A DNA stretch of 64,000 bases from Canna indica (taxonomy: Eukaryota; Streptophyta; Magnoliopsida; Zingiberales; Cannaceae): the NCBI GenBank assembly GCA_034359265.1, contig CP136897.1:31111501-31175500 (forward strand). Direction: 5' to 3'. The notes below the pieces were generated by a model, which saw only the letters and a program-made list of their open reading frames with translations, was not told the origin of the DNA and searched no databases. The position numbers and the translations under genes are program-made. Positions within the stretch are counted from its first letter, which is position 1; each line of letters opens with the position of its first letter. Positions 34,588-44,410 of this stretch are shown piece after piece.

Positions 34588-34706
34588 AAGGTGCAACACG
34601 AGGATTTTCCAAGGGGTCACCCATCCTAGTACTACTCTCTCCCAAGCACGCTTAACTTCGGAGTTCTGAAGGGATCTGGTGCGTTAGTACTGGTATGATC
34701 GAACCC
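34588..34706 (-). rRNA. 5S: 5S rRNA gene, unit 74 (diverged)
   Basis: Eight changes: n102, n99, n95 C>T (C box), n67 C>A (IE), n37, n30, n18, n5. Confidence 0.9.
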
Positions 34707-35072
34707 GTCATGCAGTTATGATCGTCGGCTAATAAGGTTGAGCGTCCGAGGGACAGCTCGGGGTCGTTTTCTTCGTCTCTTCACGCGCCTTTCAGCGCCA
34801 AGTGAAAATCTGAAATCGGTAAATAATGCACGGAGTTACGCCCATTTTAAACGAAAAATAATAATTGAAATATTATTTTTCTTATTTATTTACAAATTTT
34901 AATTTTTCGGGTCGGTTGGTCGATCGAGCCGGCCGTAGAGGTTGCGGCGGGCCCCGCGCGGGCGATCGACAACCAAATTTTATGGCGACGACGTCGTCCG
35001 TCCTTAACGTTTGGTTAGAAAGATTGGTAAAAAAAATGATCTCGTCGAGCAATCAAATAGGTAGTAAAAAAA

Positions 35073-35182
35073 AAGGTGCAACACGAGGACTTCCCAGGGT
35101 GTCACCCATCCTAGTACTACTCTCGCCCAAGCTCGCTTAACTTCTGAGTTCTAATGTGATCCGGTGCGTTAGTGCTAGTATG
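35073..35182 (-). pseudogene. 5S: 5S pseudogene, unit 75, 5' end and promoter deleted
   Basis: Ends at n10 with CTAGTATG joined to CCGACGACGTCATCC. This is the same TATG junction as unit 64, followed by a related unit, so probably the same original event. Other changes: n92 C>A (C box), n59 T>A (A box), n47, n39, n35, n15. Confidence 0.92.
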
Positions 35183-35271
35183 CCGACGACGTCATCCATC
35201 CTTAAGGTTTGGTTAGAAAGATTGGTAAAAAAAAATGATCTCGTCGTGCAATCAAATACGTTGTAAAAAAA

Positions 35272-35390
35272 AAGGTGCAACACGAGGACTTCCCAGGGGG
35301 TCACCCATCCAAGTACTACTCTCTCCCAAGCACGCTTAACTTCGGAGTTCTGAAGGGATCCGGTGTGTTAGTGCTGGTATGATCGAACCC
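35272..35390 (-). rRNA. 5S: 5S rRNA gene, unit 76
   Basis: Changes at n80 A>T (C box), n67 C>A (IE), n37 A>T, n25 G>A, n5 G>T. Confidence 0.91.
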
Positions 35391-35756
35391 GTCAAGCACT
35401 TCTGATCGTCGGCTAATAAGGTTTTGCATCCGAGGGACAGCTCGGGGTCGTTTTCTTCGTCTCTTCGCGCGCCTTTCAGCGCCACGTGAAAAGCTGAAAT
35501 CGGACAATAATGCACGGAGTTACGCCCGTTTTAAACGAAAAATAATAATTGAAACGTTAGTTTTCTTATTTATTTACAAATTTTAATTTTTCTGGTTGGT
35601 TGGTCGATTGAGCCGGCCGTAGAAGTTGCGGCGGGCCCCGCGCGGGCGATCGACAGCCAAGATTTATGGCGACGACGTCGTCCGTCCTTAACGTTTGGTT
35701 AGAAAGATCAGTAAAAAAAATGATCTCGTCGTGCAATCAACTAGGTAGTTAAAAAA

Positions 35757-35875
35757 AAGGTGCAACATGAGGACTTCCCAAGGGGTCACCAATCCTAGTA
35801 CTACTCTCGCCCAAGCACACTTAACTTCAGAGTTCTGATGGGATCCGGTGCGTTAGTGCTGGTATGATCACACCC
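35757..35875 (-). rRNA. 5S: 5S rRNA gene, unit 77
   Basis: Changes at n108 G>A, n95 C>T and n85 G>T (C box), n57 C>T (A box), n47 C>T, n6 C>T. Confidence 0.91.
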
Positions 35876-36231
35876 GATATGCACTTCTGATCGTCGGCTA
35901 ATAAGGGCGAGCGTCCGAGGGAGAGTTCGGGGGTCATTTTCTTCGTCTCTTTGCACGCCTTTCAGCGCCACGTGAAAAGCTGAAATCGGACAATAATGCA
36001 CGGAGTTACGCCCGTTTTAAACGAAAAATAATAATTGAAATGTTATTTTTCTTATTTATTTACAAATTTTAATTTTTCGGGTCGGTTGGTCGATCGAGCT
36101 GGCCGTAGAGGTTGCTGCGGGCGATCGACAGCCAAATTTTATGTCGACGACGTCGTCCGTCCTTAACGTTTGGTTAGAAAGATTGGTAAAAAAAATGATC
36201 TCGTCGTGCAATCAAATTGGTAGTAAAAAAA

Positions 36232-36349
36232 AAGGTGCAACACGAGGACTTCCCAAGGGGTCACCCATCCTAGTACTACTCTCGCCAAGCACGCTTAACT
36301 TCAGAGTTCTGATGGGATCCGTTGCGTTAGTGCTGGTATGATCACACCC
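36232..36349 (-). rRNA. 5S: 5S rRNA gene, unit 78, 118 nt
   Basis: One G is missing in n64-66, at the end of the A box. Also n95 C>T (C box), n47 C>T, n28 C>A, n6 C>T. Confidence 0.91.
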
Positions 36350-36715
36350 ATCATGCACTTCTGATCGTCGGCTAATAAGGGTGAGCGTCCGAGGGATAGC
36401 TCGGGGTCATTTTCTTCGTCTCTTCGCGCGCCTTTTAGCGCCACGTGAAAAGCTGAAATCGGACAATAAAGCACGGAGTTACGCCCGTTTTAAATGAAAA
36501 ATAATAATTGAAATGTTATTTTTCTTATTTATTTACAAATTTTAATTTTTCGGGTCGGTTGGTTGATCGAGCCGGCCGTAGAGGTTGCGGCGGGCCCCGC
36601 GCGGCCGATCGACAGCCAAGATTTATGGCGACGACGTCATCCGTCCTTAACGTTTGGTTAGAAAGATTGGTAAAAAAAATGATCTCGTCGTGCAATTAAA
36701 TAGGTAGTAAAAAAA

Positions 36716-36833
36716 CAAGTGCAACACGAGGACTTCCAGGGGGTCACCCATCCTAGTACTACTCTCGCCCAAGCACGCTTAACTTCGGAGTTCTGATGGG
36801 ATCCAGTGCATTAGTGCTGGTATGGTCGCACCC
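36716..36833 (-). rRNA. 5S: 5S rRNA gene, unit 79, 118 nt
   Basis: One G is missing in n97-99 next to the C box. Altered 3' end (n119, n117), n29 C>T, n24 C>T, n9 T>C. Confidence 0.91.
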
Positions 36834-36976
36834 GGCATGCAGTTCTGATCGTCGGCTAATAAGGGTGAGCGTCCGAGGGACAGCTCGGGGTCATTTTCTT
36901 CGTCTCTTCGCGCGCCTTTCAGCGCCACGTGAAAAGCTGAAATCGGACAATAATGCACGGAGTTACGCCCGTTTTT

Positions 36977-36991
36977 GGTATGATCACACCC
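36977..36991 (-). pseudogene. 5S: 15-nt 5S remnant, unit 80
   Basis: GTTACGCCCGTTTT joins directly to GGTATGATCACACCC, so only n1-15 survive, with an intact upstream promoter to the right. The break lies at the same point (between n15 and n16) where unit 40 lost its 5' end. Confidence 0.9.
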
Positions 36992-37356
36992 GTCATGCAC
37001 TTCTGATCGTCGGCTAATAATGGTGAGCGTCCGAGGGATAGCTCGGGGTCATTTTCTTCGTCTCTTCGCGCGCATTTTAGCGCCACGTGAAAAGCTGAAA
37101 TCGGACAATAATGCACGGAGTTACGCCCGTTTTAAACGAAAAATAATAATTGAAATGTTATTTTTCTTATTTATTTACAAATTTTAATTTTTCGGGTCGG
37201 TTGGTCGATCGAGACGACCGTAGAGGTTGCGGCGGGCCCCGCCCGGGCGATCGACAGTCAAATTTTATGTCGACGACGTCGTCCGTCCTTAACGTTTGGT
37301 TAGAAAGATTGGTAAAAAAAATGATCTCGTCGTAGAATCAAATAGGTAGTAAAAAA

Positions 37357-37475
37357 AATTTGCGACACGAGGACTTCCCAGGGGTTCACCGATCCTAGTA
37401 CTAGCCTCGCCCAAGCACGCTTAACTTTGGAGTTTTGATCGGATCCGGTGCGTTAGTGCTGATATGATCGCACCC
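37357..37475 (-). rRNA. 5S: 5S rRNA gene, unit 81 (diverged)
   Basis: Twelve changes, including n117 and n116, n112, n91 C>A and n85 G>C (C box), n72 and n71 (IE), n48, n41, n36, n14. Probably a pseudogene, although its family was duplicated (units 86 and 138). Confidence 0.89.
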
Positions 37476-37842
37476 GTCATGCACTTCTGATCGTCGGCTA
37501 ATAAGGGTGAGCGTCCGAGGGATAGCTCGGGGTCATTTTCTTCGTCTCTTCGCGCGCCTTTTAGCGCCACATGAAAAGCTAAAATCGGACAATAATGCAC
37601 GGAGTTACGCCCGTTTTAAACGAAAAATAATAATTGAAATGTTATTTTTCTTATTTATTTACAAATTTTAATTTTTCATGTCGGTTGGTCGATCGAGCCG
37701 GCCGAGGAGGTTGCGGCGGGACCCGCGCGGGCGATCGACAGCCAAAATTTTATGTCGACGACGTCGTCCGTCCTTAACGTTTGGTTAGAAAGATTGGTAA
37801 AAAAAATGATCTCGTCGTGCAATCAAATAGGTAGTAAAAAAA

Positions 37843-37961
37843 AAGGTGCAACACGAGGACTTCCCAGGGGGTCACCCATCCTAGTACTACTCTCGCCCAA
37901 GCACGCTTAACTTCAGAGTTCTAATGGGATCCGGTGCGTTAGTGCTGGTATGATCGCACCT
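37843..37961 (-). rRNA. 5S: 5S rRNA gene, unit 82
   Basis: Three changes outside the control boxes: n47 C>T, n39 C>T, n1 G>A. Confidence 0.93.
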
Positions 37962-38325
37962 GTCTTACACTTCTGATCGTCGGCTAATAAGGGTGAGCGT
38001 CCGAGAGATAGCTCGAGTCATTTTCTTCGTCTCTTCGCGCGCCTTTTAGCGCCACGTGAAAAGATGAAATCGGACTATAATGCACGGAGTTACGCCCGTT
38101 TTAAACGAAAAATAATAATTGAAATGTTATTTTTCTTATTTATTTAAAATTTTAATTTTTCGGGTCGGTTGGTCGATCGAGCCGGTAGTAGAGGTTGCGG
38201 CGGGCCCTGCGCGGGCGATCGACAGCCAAATTTTATGTCGACGACGTCGTCCGTCCTTAACGTTTGGTTAGAAAGATTGGTAAAAAAAATGATCTCGTCG
38301 TGCAATCAAATAGGTAGTAAAAAAA

Positions 38326-38444
38326 AAGGTGCAACACGAGGACTTCCCAGGGGGGCACCCATCCTAGTACTACTTTCGCCCAAGCACGCTTAACTTCGGA
38401 GTTCTGATGGGATCCGGTGCGTTAGTGCTGGTATGATCGCACCC
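38326..38444 (-). rRNA. 5S: 5S rRNA gene, unit 83
   Basis: n90 A>C in the C box core and n70 G>A (IE). Confidence 0.93.
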
Positions 38445-38656
38445 GTCGTGCACTTCTGATCGTCGGCTAATAAGGGTGAGCGTCCGAGGGATAGCTCGGG
38501 GTCATTTTCTTCGTCTCTTCGCGCGCCTTTTAGCGTCACGTGAAAAGCTGAAATCGGACAATAATGCACGGAGTTACGCCCGTTTTAAACGAAAAATAAT
38601 AATTGAAATGTTATTTTTCTTATTTATTTACAAATTTTAATTTTTCGGGTCGGTTG

Positions 38657-38708
38657 GTCGATCGAGCCGGCCGTAGAGGTTGCGGCGGGCCCCGCGCGGG
38701 CGATCGAC
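38657..38708. repeat. Inverted repeat around the GC-rich spacer core
   Basis: GTCGATCG at 38657-38664 and its reverse complement CGATCGAC at 38701-38708 flank a 36-bp GC-rich segment that contains the perfect palindrome CCCGCGCGGG. About a quarter of units lack 11 bp inside it, reading GCGGCGGGCGATCG. A cruciform or stem-loop is possible; the function is unknown. Confidence 0.7.
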
Positions 38709-38724
38709 AGCCAAATTTTATGTC

Positions 38725-38736
38725 GACGACGTCGTC
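38725..38736. repeat. 12-bp perfect palindrome GACGACGTCGTC in the spacer
   Basis: It is conserved in most units between the GC core and the secondary T-run. Type I spacers overlap it with a SalI site (GTCGAC at 38722-38727), which type II spacers lose through TTATGGCGACG. It contains four CpG pairs. Confidence 0.7.
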
Positions 38737-38766
38737 CGTCCTTAACGTTTGGTTAGAAAGATTGGT

Positions 38767-38774
38767 AAAAAAAA
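38767..38774 (-). terminator. Representative secondary T8 tract, about 30 bp downstream
   Basis: Eight A on the plus strand (GGTAAAAAAAATG) form a second T-run about 30 bp past the primary terminator. It is kept in nearly every unit, including all seven units that lost the primary run, so it probably acts as a backup terminator. That role is inference. Confidence 0.7.
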
Positions 38775-38803
38775 TGATCTCGTCGTGCAATCAAATAGGT
38801 AGT

Positions 38804-38812
38804 AAAAAAAAA
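38804..38812 (-). terminator. Representative primary pol III terminator, T9
   Basis: Nine A on the plus strand give T9 in the gene sense, overlapping the last two gene nucleotides of unit 84. Four or more T is enough for polymerase III termination. The run is T7 to T10 in most units, interrupted in units 63, 68, 115, 120 and 125, and deleted in units 7, 10, 16, 28, 31, 37 and 95. Confidence 0.88.
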
Positions 38813-38929
38813 GGTGCAACACGAGGACTTCCCAGGGGGGCACCCATCCTAGTACTACTCTCGCCCAAGCACGCTTAACTTCGGAGTTCTGATGGGATCC
38901 GGTGCGTTAGTGCTGGTATGATCGCACCC
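38811..38929 (-). rRNA. 5S: 5S rRNA gene, unit 84, reference copy of the homogenised block
   Basis: A single change, n90 A>C, turns the C box core GGGTGACC into GGGTGCCC. Identical to units 89 and 90. I used this copy to fix gene ends: helix I pairs GGTGCGA (n2-8) with TTGCACC (n111-117). Confidence 0.95.
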
Positions 38930-38958
38930 GTCGTGCACTTCTGATCGTCGGCTAATAA
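38930..38958 (-). promoter_or_regulatory. Representative upstream 5S promoter (TATA-like element and -1 C)
   Basis: Upstream of the unit 84 gene the minus strand reads TTATTA at -29 to -24 (38953-38958), G at -12 and C at -1 (38930). Plant 5S genes characterised in Arabidopsis need a TATA-like motif near -28, a GC dinucleotide near -12 and C at -1. The first and last match well, the -12 element only partly (GA). Most units keep TTATTA; -1 varies between C, T and G (CCCGTC, CCCATC and CCCCTC on the plus strand). Confidence 0.75.
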
Positions 38959-39295
38959 GGGTGAGCGTCCGAGGGATAGCTCGGGGTCATTTTCTTCGTC
39001 TCTTCGCGCGCCTTTTAGCGCCACGTGAAAAGCTGAAATCGGACAATAATGCACGGAGTTACGCCCGTTTTAAACGAAAAATAATAATTGAAATGTTATT
39101 TTTCTTATTTATTTACAAATTTTAATTTTTCGGGTCGGTTGGTCGATCGAGCCGGCCGTAGAGGTTGCGGCGGGCCCCGCGCGGGCGATCGACAGCCAAA
39201 TTTTATGTCGACGACGTCGTCCGTCCTTAACGTTTGGTTAGAAAGATTGGTAAAAAAAATGATCTCGTCGTGCAATCAAATAGGTAGTAAAAAAA
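38930..39295 (-). other. Representative 366-bp intergenic spacer (type I)
   Basis: This spacer between units 84 and 85 stands for the 300-370 bp gene-free stretches between all genes. Left to right on the plus strand it holds the upstream promoter of unit 84 (TATA-like element 38953-38958) and a moderately GC-rich segment with GATAGCTCGGGG. An AT-rich block follows at 39068-39130. A GC-rich block then contains GTCGATCG and CGATCGAC as inverted arms around GGGCCCCGCGCGGG. After that come the palindrome GACGACGTCGTC and two A-runs (T-runs for the gene), at about 39252-39259 and 39289-39297. Type II spacers have GAGAGTTCGGGGG or GACAGCTCGGGG, CTTTCAGCGCC and TTATGGCGACG instead. I see no coding capacity or RNA gene in it. 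Confidence 0.9.
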
Positions 39296-39414
39296 AAGGT
39301 GCAACACGAGGACTTCCCAGGGGGGCACCCATCCTAGTACTACTCTCGCCCAAGCACGCTTAACTTCGGAGTTCTGATAGGATCCGGTGCGTTAGTGCTG
39401 GTACGATCGCACCC
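39296..39414 (-). rRNA. 5S: 5S rRNA gene, unit 85
   Basis: n90 A>C (C box), n36 C>T and n11 A>G. Confidence 0.94.
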
Positions 39415-39779
39415 GTCGTGCACTTCTGATCGTCGGCTAATAAGGGTGAGCGTCCGAGGGATAGCTCGGGGTCATTTTCTTCGTCTCTTCGCGCGCATTT
39501 TAGCGCCACGTGAAAAGCTAAAATCGGACAATAATGCACGGAGTTACGCCCGTTTTAAACGAAAAATAATAATTGAAATGTTATTTTTCTTATTTATTTA
39601 CAAATTTTAATTTTTCGGGTCGGTTGGTCGATCGAGACGACCGTTGAGGTTGCGGCGGGCCCCGCCCGGGCGATCGACAGTCAAATTTTATGTCGACGAC
39701 GTCGTCCGTCCTTAACGTTTGGTTAGAAAGATTGGTAAAAAAAATGATCTCGTCGTAGAATCAAATAGGTAGTGAAAAA

Positions 39780-39898
39780 AATGTGCGACACGAGGACTTC
39801 CCAGGGGTTCACCGATCCTAGTACTACCCTCGCCCAAGCACGCTTAACTTCGGAGTTTTGATCGGATCCGGTGCGTTAGTGCTGATATGATCGCACCC
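39780..39898 (-). rRNA. 5S: 5S rRNA gene, unit 86 (diverged)
   Basis: Close to unit 81 with eight changes: n117, n112, n91 and n85 (C box), n71 (IE), n41, n36, n14. The T-run is interrupted (GTGAAAAAAATG) to T7. Confidence 0.9.
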
Positions 39899-40265
39899 GT
39901 CATGCACTTCTGATCGTCGGCTAATAAGGGTGAGCGTCCGAGGGATAGCTCGGGGTCATTTTCTTCGTCTCTTCGCACGTCTTTTAGCGCCACATGAAAA
40001 GCTAAAATCGGACAATAATGCACGGAGTTACGCCCGTTTTAAACGAAAAATAATAATTGAAATGTTATTTTTCTTATTTATTTACAAATTTTAATTTTTC
40101 ATGTCGGTTGGTCGATCGAGCCGGCCGAGGAGGTTGCGGTGGGACCCGCGCGGGCGATCGACAGCCAAAATTTTATGTCGACGACGTCGTCCGTCCTTAA
40201 CGTTTGGTTAGAAAGATTGGTAAAAAAAATGATCTCGTCGTGCAATCAAATAGGTAGTAAAAAAA

Positions 40266-40384
40266 AAGGTGCAACACGAGGACTTCCCAGGGGGTCACCC
40301 ATCCTAGTACTACACTCGCCCAAGCACGCTTAACTTCGGAGTTCTGATGGGATCCGGTGCTTTAGTGCTGGTATGATCGCACCT
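40266..40384 (-). rRNA. 5S: 5S rRNA gene, unit 87
   Basis: n71 A>T (IE), n24 C>A, n1 G>A. Partner of unit 82. Confidence 0.93.
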
Positions 40385-40749
40385 GTCTTACACTTCTGAT
40401 CGTCGGCTAATAAGGGTGAGCGTCCGAGAGATAGCTCGAGTCATTTTCTTCGTCTCTTCGCGCGCCTTTTAGCGCCACGTGAAAAGATGAAATCGGACTA
40501 TAATGCACGGAGTTACGCCCGTTTTAAATGAAAAATAATAATTGAAATGTTATTTTTCTTATTTATTTAAAAATTTTAATTTTTCGGGTCGATTGGTCGA
40601 TCGAGCCGGCAGTAGAGGTTGCGGCGGGCCCTGCGCGGGCGATCGACAGCCAAATTTTATGTCGACGACGTCGTCCGTCCTTAACGTTTGGTTAGAAAGA
40701 TTGGTAAAAAAAATGATCTCGTCGTGCAATCAAATAGGTAGTAAAAAAA

Positions 40750-40868
40750 AAGGTGCAACACGAGGACTTCCCAGGGGGGCACCCATCCTAGTACTACTCT
40801 CGCCCAAGCACGCTTAACTTCGGAGTTCTGATGGGATCCGGTGCGTTAGTGCTGGTATGATAGCACCC
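40750..40868 (-). rRNA. 5S: 5S rRNA gene, unit 88
   Basis: n90 A>C (C box) and n7 G>T. Confidence 0.94.
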
Positions 40869-41234
40869 GTCGTGCACTTCTGATCGTCGGCTAATAAGGG
40901 TGAGCGTCCGAGGGATAGCTCGGGGTCATTTTCTTCGTCTCTTCGCGCGCCTTTTAGCGTCACGTGAAAAGCTGAAATCGGACAATAATGCACGGCGTTA
41001 CGCCCGTTTTAAACGAAAAATAATAATTGAAATGTTATTTTTCTTATTTATTTACAAATTTTAATTTTTCGGGTCGGTTGGTCGATCGAGCCGGCCGTAG
41101 AGGTTGCGGCGGGCCCCGCGCGGGCGATCGACAGCCAAATTTTATGTCGACGACGTCGTCCGTCCTTAACGTTTGGTTAGAAAGATTGGTAAAAAAAATG
41201 ATCTCGTCGTGCAATCAAATAGGTAGTAAAAAAA

Positions 41235-41353
41235 AAGGTGCAACACGAGGACTTCCCAGGGGGGCACCCATCCTAGTACTACTCTCGCCCAAGCACGCTT
41301 AACTTCGGAGTTCTGATGGGATCCGGTGCGTTAGTGCTGGTATGATCGCACCC
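41235..41353 (-). rRNA. 5S: 5S rRNA gene, unit 89
   Basis: Only n90 A>C; identical to unit 84. Confidence 0.95.
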
Positions 41354-41719
41354 GTCGTGCACTTCTGATCGTCGGCTAATAAGGGTGAGCGTCCGAGGGA
41401 TAGCTCGGGGTCATTTTCTTCGTCTCTTCGCGCGCCTTTTAGCGCCACGTGAAAAGCTGAAATCGGACAATAATGCACGGAGTTACGCCCGTTTTAAACG
41501 AAAAATAATAATTGAAATGTTATTTTTCTTATTTATTTACAAATTTTAATTTTTCGGGTCGGTTGGTCGATCGAGCCGGCCGTAGAGGTTGCGGCGGGCC
41601 CCGCGCGGGCGATCGACAGCCAAATTTTATGTCGACGACGTCGTCCGTCCTTAACGTTTGGTTAGAAAGATTGGTAAAAAAAATGATCTCGTCGTGCAAT
41701 CAAATAGGTAGTAAAAAAA

Positions 41720-41838
41720 AAGGTGCAACACGAGGACTTCCCAGGGGGGCACCCATCCTAGTACTACTCTCGCCCAAGCACGCTTAACTTCGGAGTTCTG
41801 ATGGGATCCGGTGCGTTAGTGCTGGTATGATCGCACCC
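41720..41838 (-). rRNA. 5S: 5S rRNA gene, unit 90
   Basis: Only n90 A>C; identical to units 84 and 89. Confidence 0.95.
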
Positions 41839-42204
41839 GTCGTGCACTTCTGATCGTCGGCTAATAAGGGTGAGCGTCCGAGGGATAGCTCGGGGTCATT
41901 TTCTTCGTCTCTTCGCGCGTCTTTTAGCGCCACGTGAAAAGCTGAAATCGGACAATAATGCACGGAGTTACGCCCGTTTTAAACGAAAAATAATAATTGA
42001 AATGTTATTTTTCTTATTTATTTGCAAATTTTAATTTTTTGGGTCGGTTGGTCGATCGAGCCGGCCGTAGAGGTTGCGGCGGGCCCCGCGCGGGCGATCG
42101 ACAGCCAAATTTTATGTCGACGACGTCGTCCGTCCTTAACATTTGGTTAGAAAGATTGGTAAAAAAAATGATCTCGTCGTGCAATCAAATAGGAAGTAAA
42201 AAAA

Positions 42205-42323
42205 AAGGTGCAACACGAGGACTTCCCAAGGGGTCACCCATCATAGTACTACTCTCGCCCAAGCACGCTTAACTTCGGAGTTCTGATGGGATCCGGTGCG
42301 TTAGTGCTAGTATGATCGCACCC
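42205..42323 (-). rRNA. 5S: 5S rRNA gene, unit 91
   Basis: n95 C>T and n81 G>T (C box), n15 C>T. The spacer to its right (3' side of unit 92) lacks 20 bp at 42538 (GGTTGGTGTTGCGG). Confidence 0.93.
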
Positions 42324-42669
42324 GTCGTGCACTTCAGATCGTCGGCTAATAAGGGTGAGCGTCCGACGGATAGCTCGGGGTCATTTTCTTCGTCTCTTCG
42401 CGCGCCTTTTAGCGCCACGTGAAAAGATGAAATCGGACAATAATGCACGGAGTTACGCCCGTTCTAAACGAAAAATAATAATTGAAATGTTATTTTTCTT
42501 ATTTATTTACAAATTTTAATTTTTCGGGTCGGTTGGTGTTGCGGCGGGCCCCGCGCGGGCGATCGACAGCCAAATTTTATGTCGACGACGTCGTCCGTCC
42601 TTAACGTTTGGTTAGAAAGATTGGTAAAAAAAATAATATCGTCGTGCAATCAAGTTGGTAGTAAAAAAA

Positions 42670-42779
42670 ATGGTACAACACGAGGACTTCCTAGTGGGTC
42701 ACCCATCCTAGTACTACTCTCGCCGAAGCACGCTTAACTTCTGAGTTCTGATGGGATCTGGTGAGTTAGTGCTGCTATG
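42670..42779 (-). pseudogene. 5S: 5S pseudogene, unit 92, 5' end and promoter deleted
   Basis: Ends at n10: CTGCTATG runs straight into TTATTTTTCTTATTT of the AT-rich spacer, a loss of about 175 bp between ATG sequences. Also n118, n114 C>T, n97 and n94 (C box), n64 G>C, n47, n30, n25, n14. Confidence 0.92.
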
Positions 42780-42980
42780 TTATTTTTCTTATTTATTTAC
42801 AAATTTTAATTTTCCGGGTCGGTTGGTCGATCGAGCCGGCCGTAGAGGTTGCGGCGGGCCCCGCGCGGGCGATCGACAGCCAAATTTTATGTCGACGACG
42901 TCGTCCGTCTCCTAACGTTTGGTTAGAAAGATTGGTAAAAAAAATGATCTCATTGTGCAATCAAATAGGTAGTAAAAAAA

Positions 42981-43099
42981 AAGGTGCAACACGAGGACTT
43001 CCCAGGGGGTCACCCATCCTAGTACTACTCTCGCCCAAGCACGCTTAACTTCGTAATTCTGATGGGATCCGGTGCGTTAGTGCTGGTATGATCGCACCC
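42981..43099 (-). rRNA. 5S: 5S rRNA gene, unit 93
   Basis: Two changes, n46 C>A and n44 C>T. Control boxes match the consensus, so one of the better candidates for activity. Confidence 0.94.
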
Positions 43100-43466
43100 G
43101 TGATGCACTTCTGATCGTCGGCTAATAAGGGTGAGCGTCCGAGGGATAGCTCGGGGTCATTTTCATCGTCTCTTCGCGCGCCTTTTAGCGCCACGTGAAA
43201 AGTTGAAATCGGACAATAATGCACGGAGTTACGCCCGTTTTAAACGAAAAATAATAATTGAAATGTTATATTTCTTATTTATTTACAAATTTTAATTTTT
43301 CGGGTCGGTTGGTCGATCGAGTCGGCCGTAGAGGTGGCGGTGGGTCCCGCGTGGGCGATCGACAACCAAAATTTTATGTCGACGACGTCGTCCGTCCTTA
43401 ACGTTTGGTTAGAAAGATTGGTAAAAAAAATGATCTCGTCGTGCAATCGAATAGGTAGTTAAAAAA

Positions 43467-43584
43467 AAGGTGCAACACGAAGACTTCCCAGGGGTCACCC
43501 ATCTTAGTACTACTCTCGCCCAAGCACGCTTAACTTCGGAGTTCTGATGGGATCCGGTGCGTTAGTTGTGGTATGATTGCACCC
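43467..43584 (-). rRNA. 5S: 5S rRNA gene, unit 94, 118 nt
   Basis: One C is missing in the CCCCC at n91-95 of the C box. Also n105 C>T, n81 G>A, n18, n17 and n7. Confidence 0.91.
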
Positions 43585-43924
43585 ATCATGCACTTCTGAT
43601 CGTCGGCTAATAAGGGTGAGCGTCCGAGGGATAGCTCGGGGTCATTTTCTTCGTCTCTTCGCGCGCCTTTTAGCGCCACGTGAAAAGCTGAAATCGAACA
43701 ATAATGCACGGAGTTACGCCCGTTTTAAACGAAAAATAATAATTGAAATGTTATTTTTCTTATTTATTTACAAATTTTAATTTTTCGGGTCGGTTGGTCG
43801 ATCGAGCCAGCCGTAGAGGTTGCGGCGGGCGATCGACCGCCAAATTTTATGTCGACAACGTCGTCCGTCCTTAACGTTTGGTTAGAAAGATTGGTAAAAA
43901 AAAAGATCTCGTCGTGCAATGAAA

Positions 43925-44043
43925 TAGGTGCAACACGAGGACTTCCGAGGGGGTCACCCATCCTAGTACTACTCTCGCCCAAGCACGCTTAACTTCGGAG
44001 TTCTGATGGGATCCGGTGCGTTAGTGCTGGTATGATCGCACCC
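43925..44043 (-). rRNA. 5S: 5S rRNA gene, unit 95, primary terminator deleted
   Basis: Only n97 G>C differs inside the gene, but the 15-bp terminator loss is present. It lies outside the 10-kb repeat, so the deletion type has spread to a second part of the array. Confidence 0.93.
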
Positions 44044-44410
44044 GTGATGCACTTCTGATCGTCGGCTAATAAGGGTGATCGTCCGAGGGATAGCTCGGGG
44101 TCATTTTCTTCGTCTCTTCGCGCGCCTTTTAGCGCCACATGAAGAGCTGAAATCGGACAATAATGCACGGAGTTACGCCCGTTTTAAACGAAAAATAATA
44201 ATTGAAATGTTATATTTCTTATTTATTTACAAATTTTAATTTTTCGGGTCGGTTGGTCGATCGAGCCGGCCGTAGAGGTGGCGGAGGGTCCCGCGTGGCC
44301 GATCGACAGCCAAATTTTATGTCGACGACGTCGTCCGTCCTTAACGTTTGGTTAGAAAGATTGGTAAAAAAAATGATCTCGTCGTGCAATCGAATAGGTA
44401 GTAAAAAAAA

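Larger units (their letters stand above)
25741..38000. repeat. 26-kb-spaced segmental duplication, copy 1
   Basis: Units 55-81 reappear in order from 52,763. Shared rare markers include the short spacer TATTTTTAATTTT near 26740, the TATG-joined truncated gene ending at 30360, the 4-nt insertion in unit 70, the gene-less unit 73 and the 15-nt remnant of unit 80. The offset is about 27,021 bp at the left and 26,121 or 26,120 bp over most of the rest. Units 58 and 59 have no counterpart in copy 2. Confidence 0.9.
37150..39573. repeat. Five-unit (2,424-bp) repeat, copy 1
   Basis: Units 81-85, marked by GAGACGACCG and then GCCGAGGAGG in the spacer and by GGGGGGCACCC in three genes. The same order follows at once in units 86-90. 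The first units of a third copy appear at 63,270-64,000. Confidence 0.88.
39574..41997. repeat. Five-unit (2,424-bp) repeat, copy 2
   Basis: Units 86-90 repeat units 81-85 with offsets of 2,423-2,424 bp and few differences. Genes 84, 89 and 90 are identical. Confidence 0.88.

Noticed and set aside
38657..38736. Replication origin or protein-binding site at the GC-rich palindromes
   Set aside because: Palindromes alone do not support a specific call; kept only as a structural repeat and a hypothesis.
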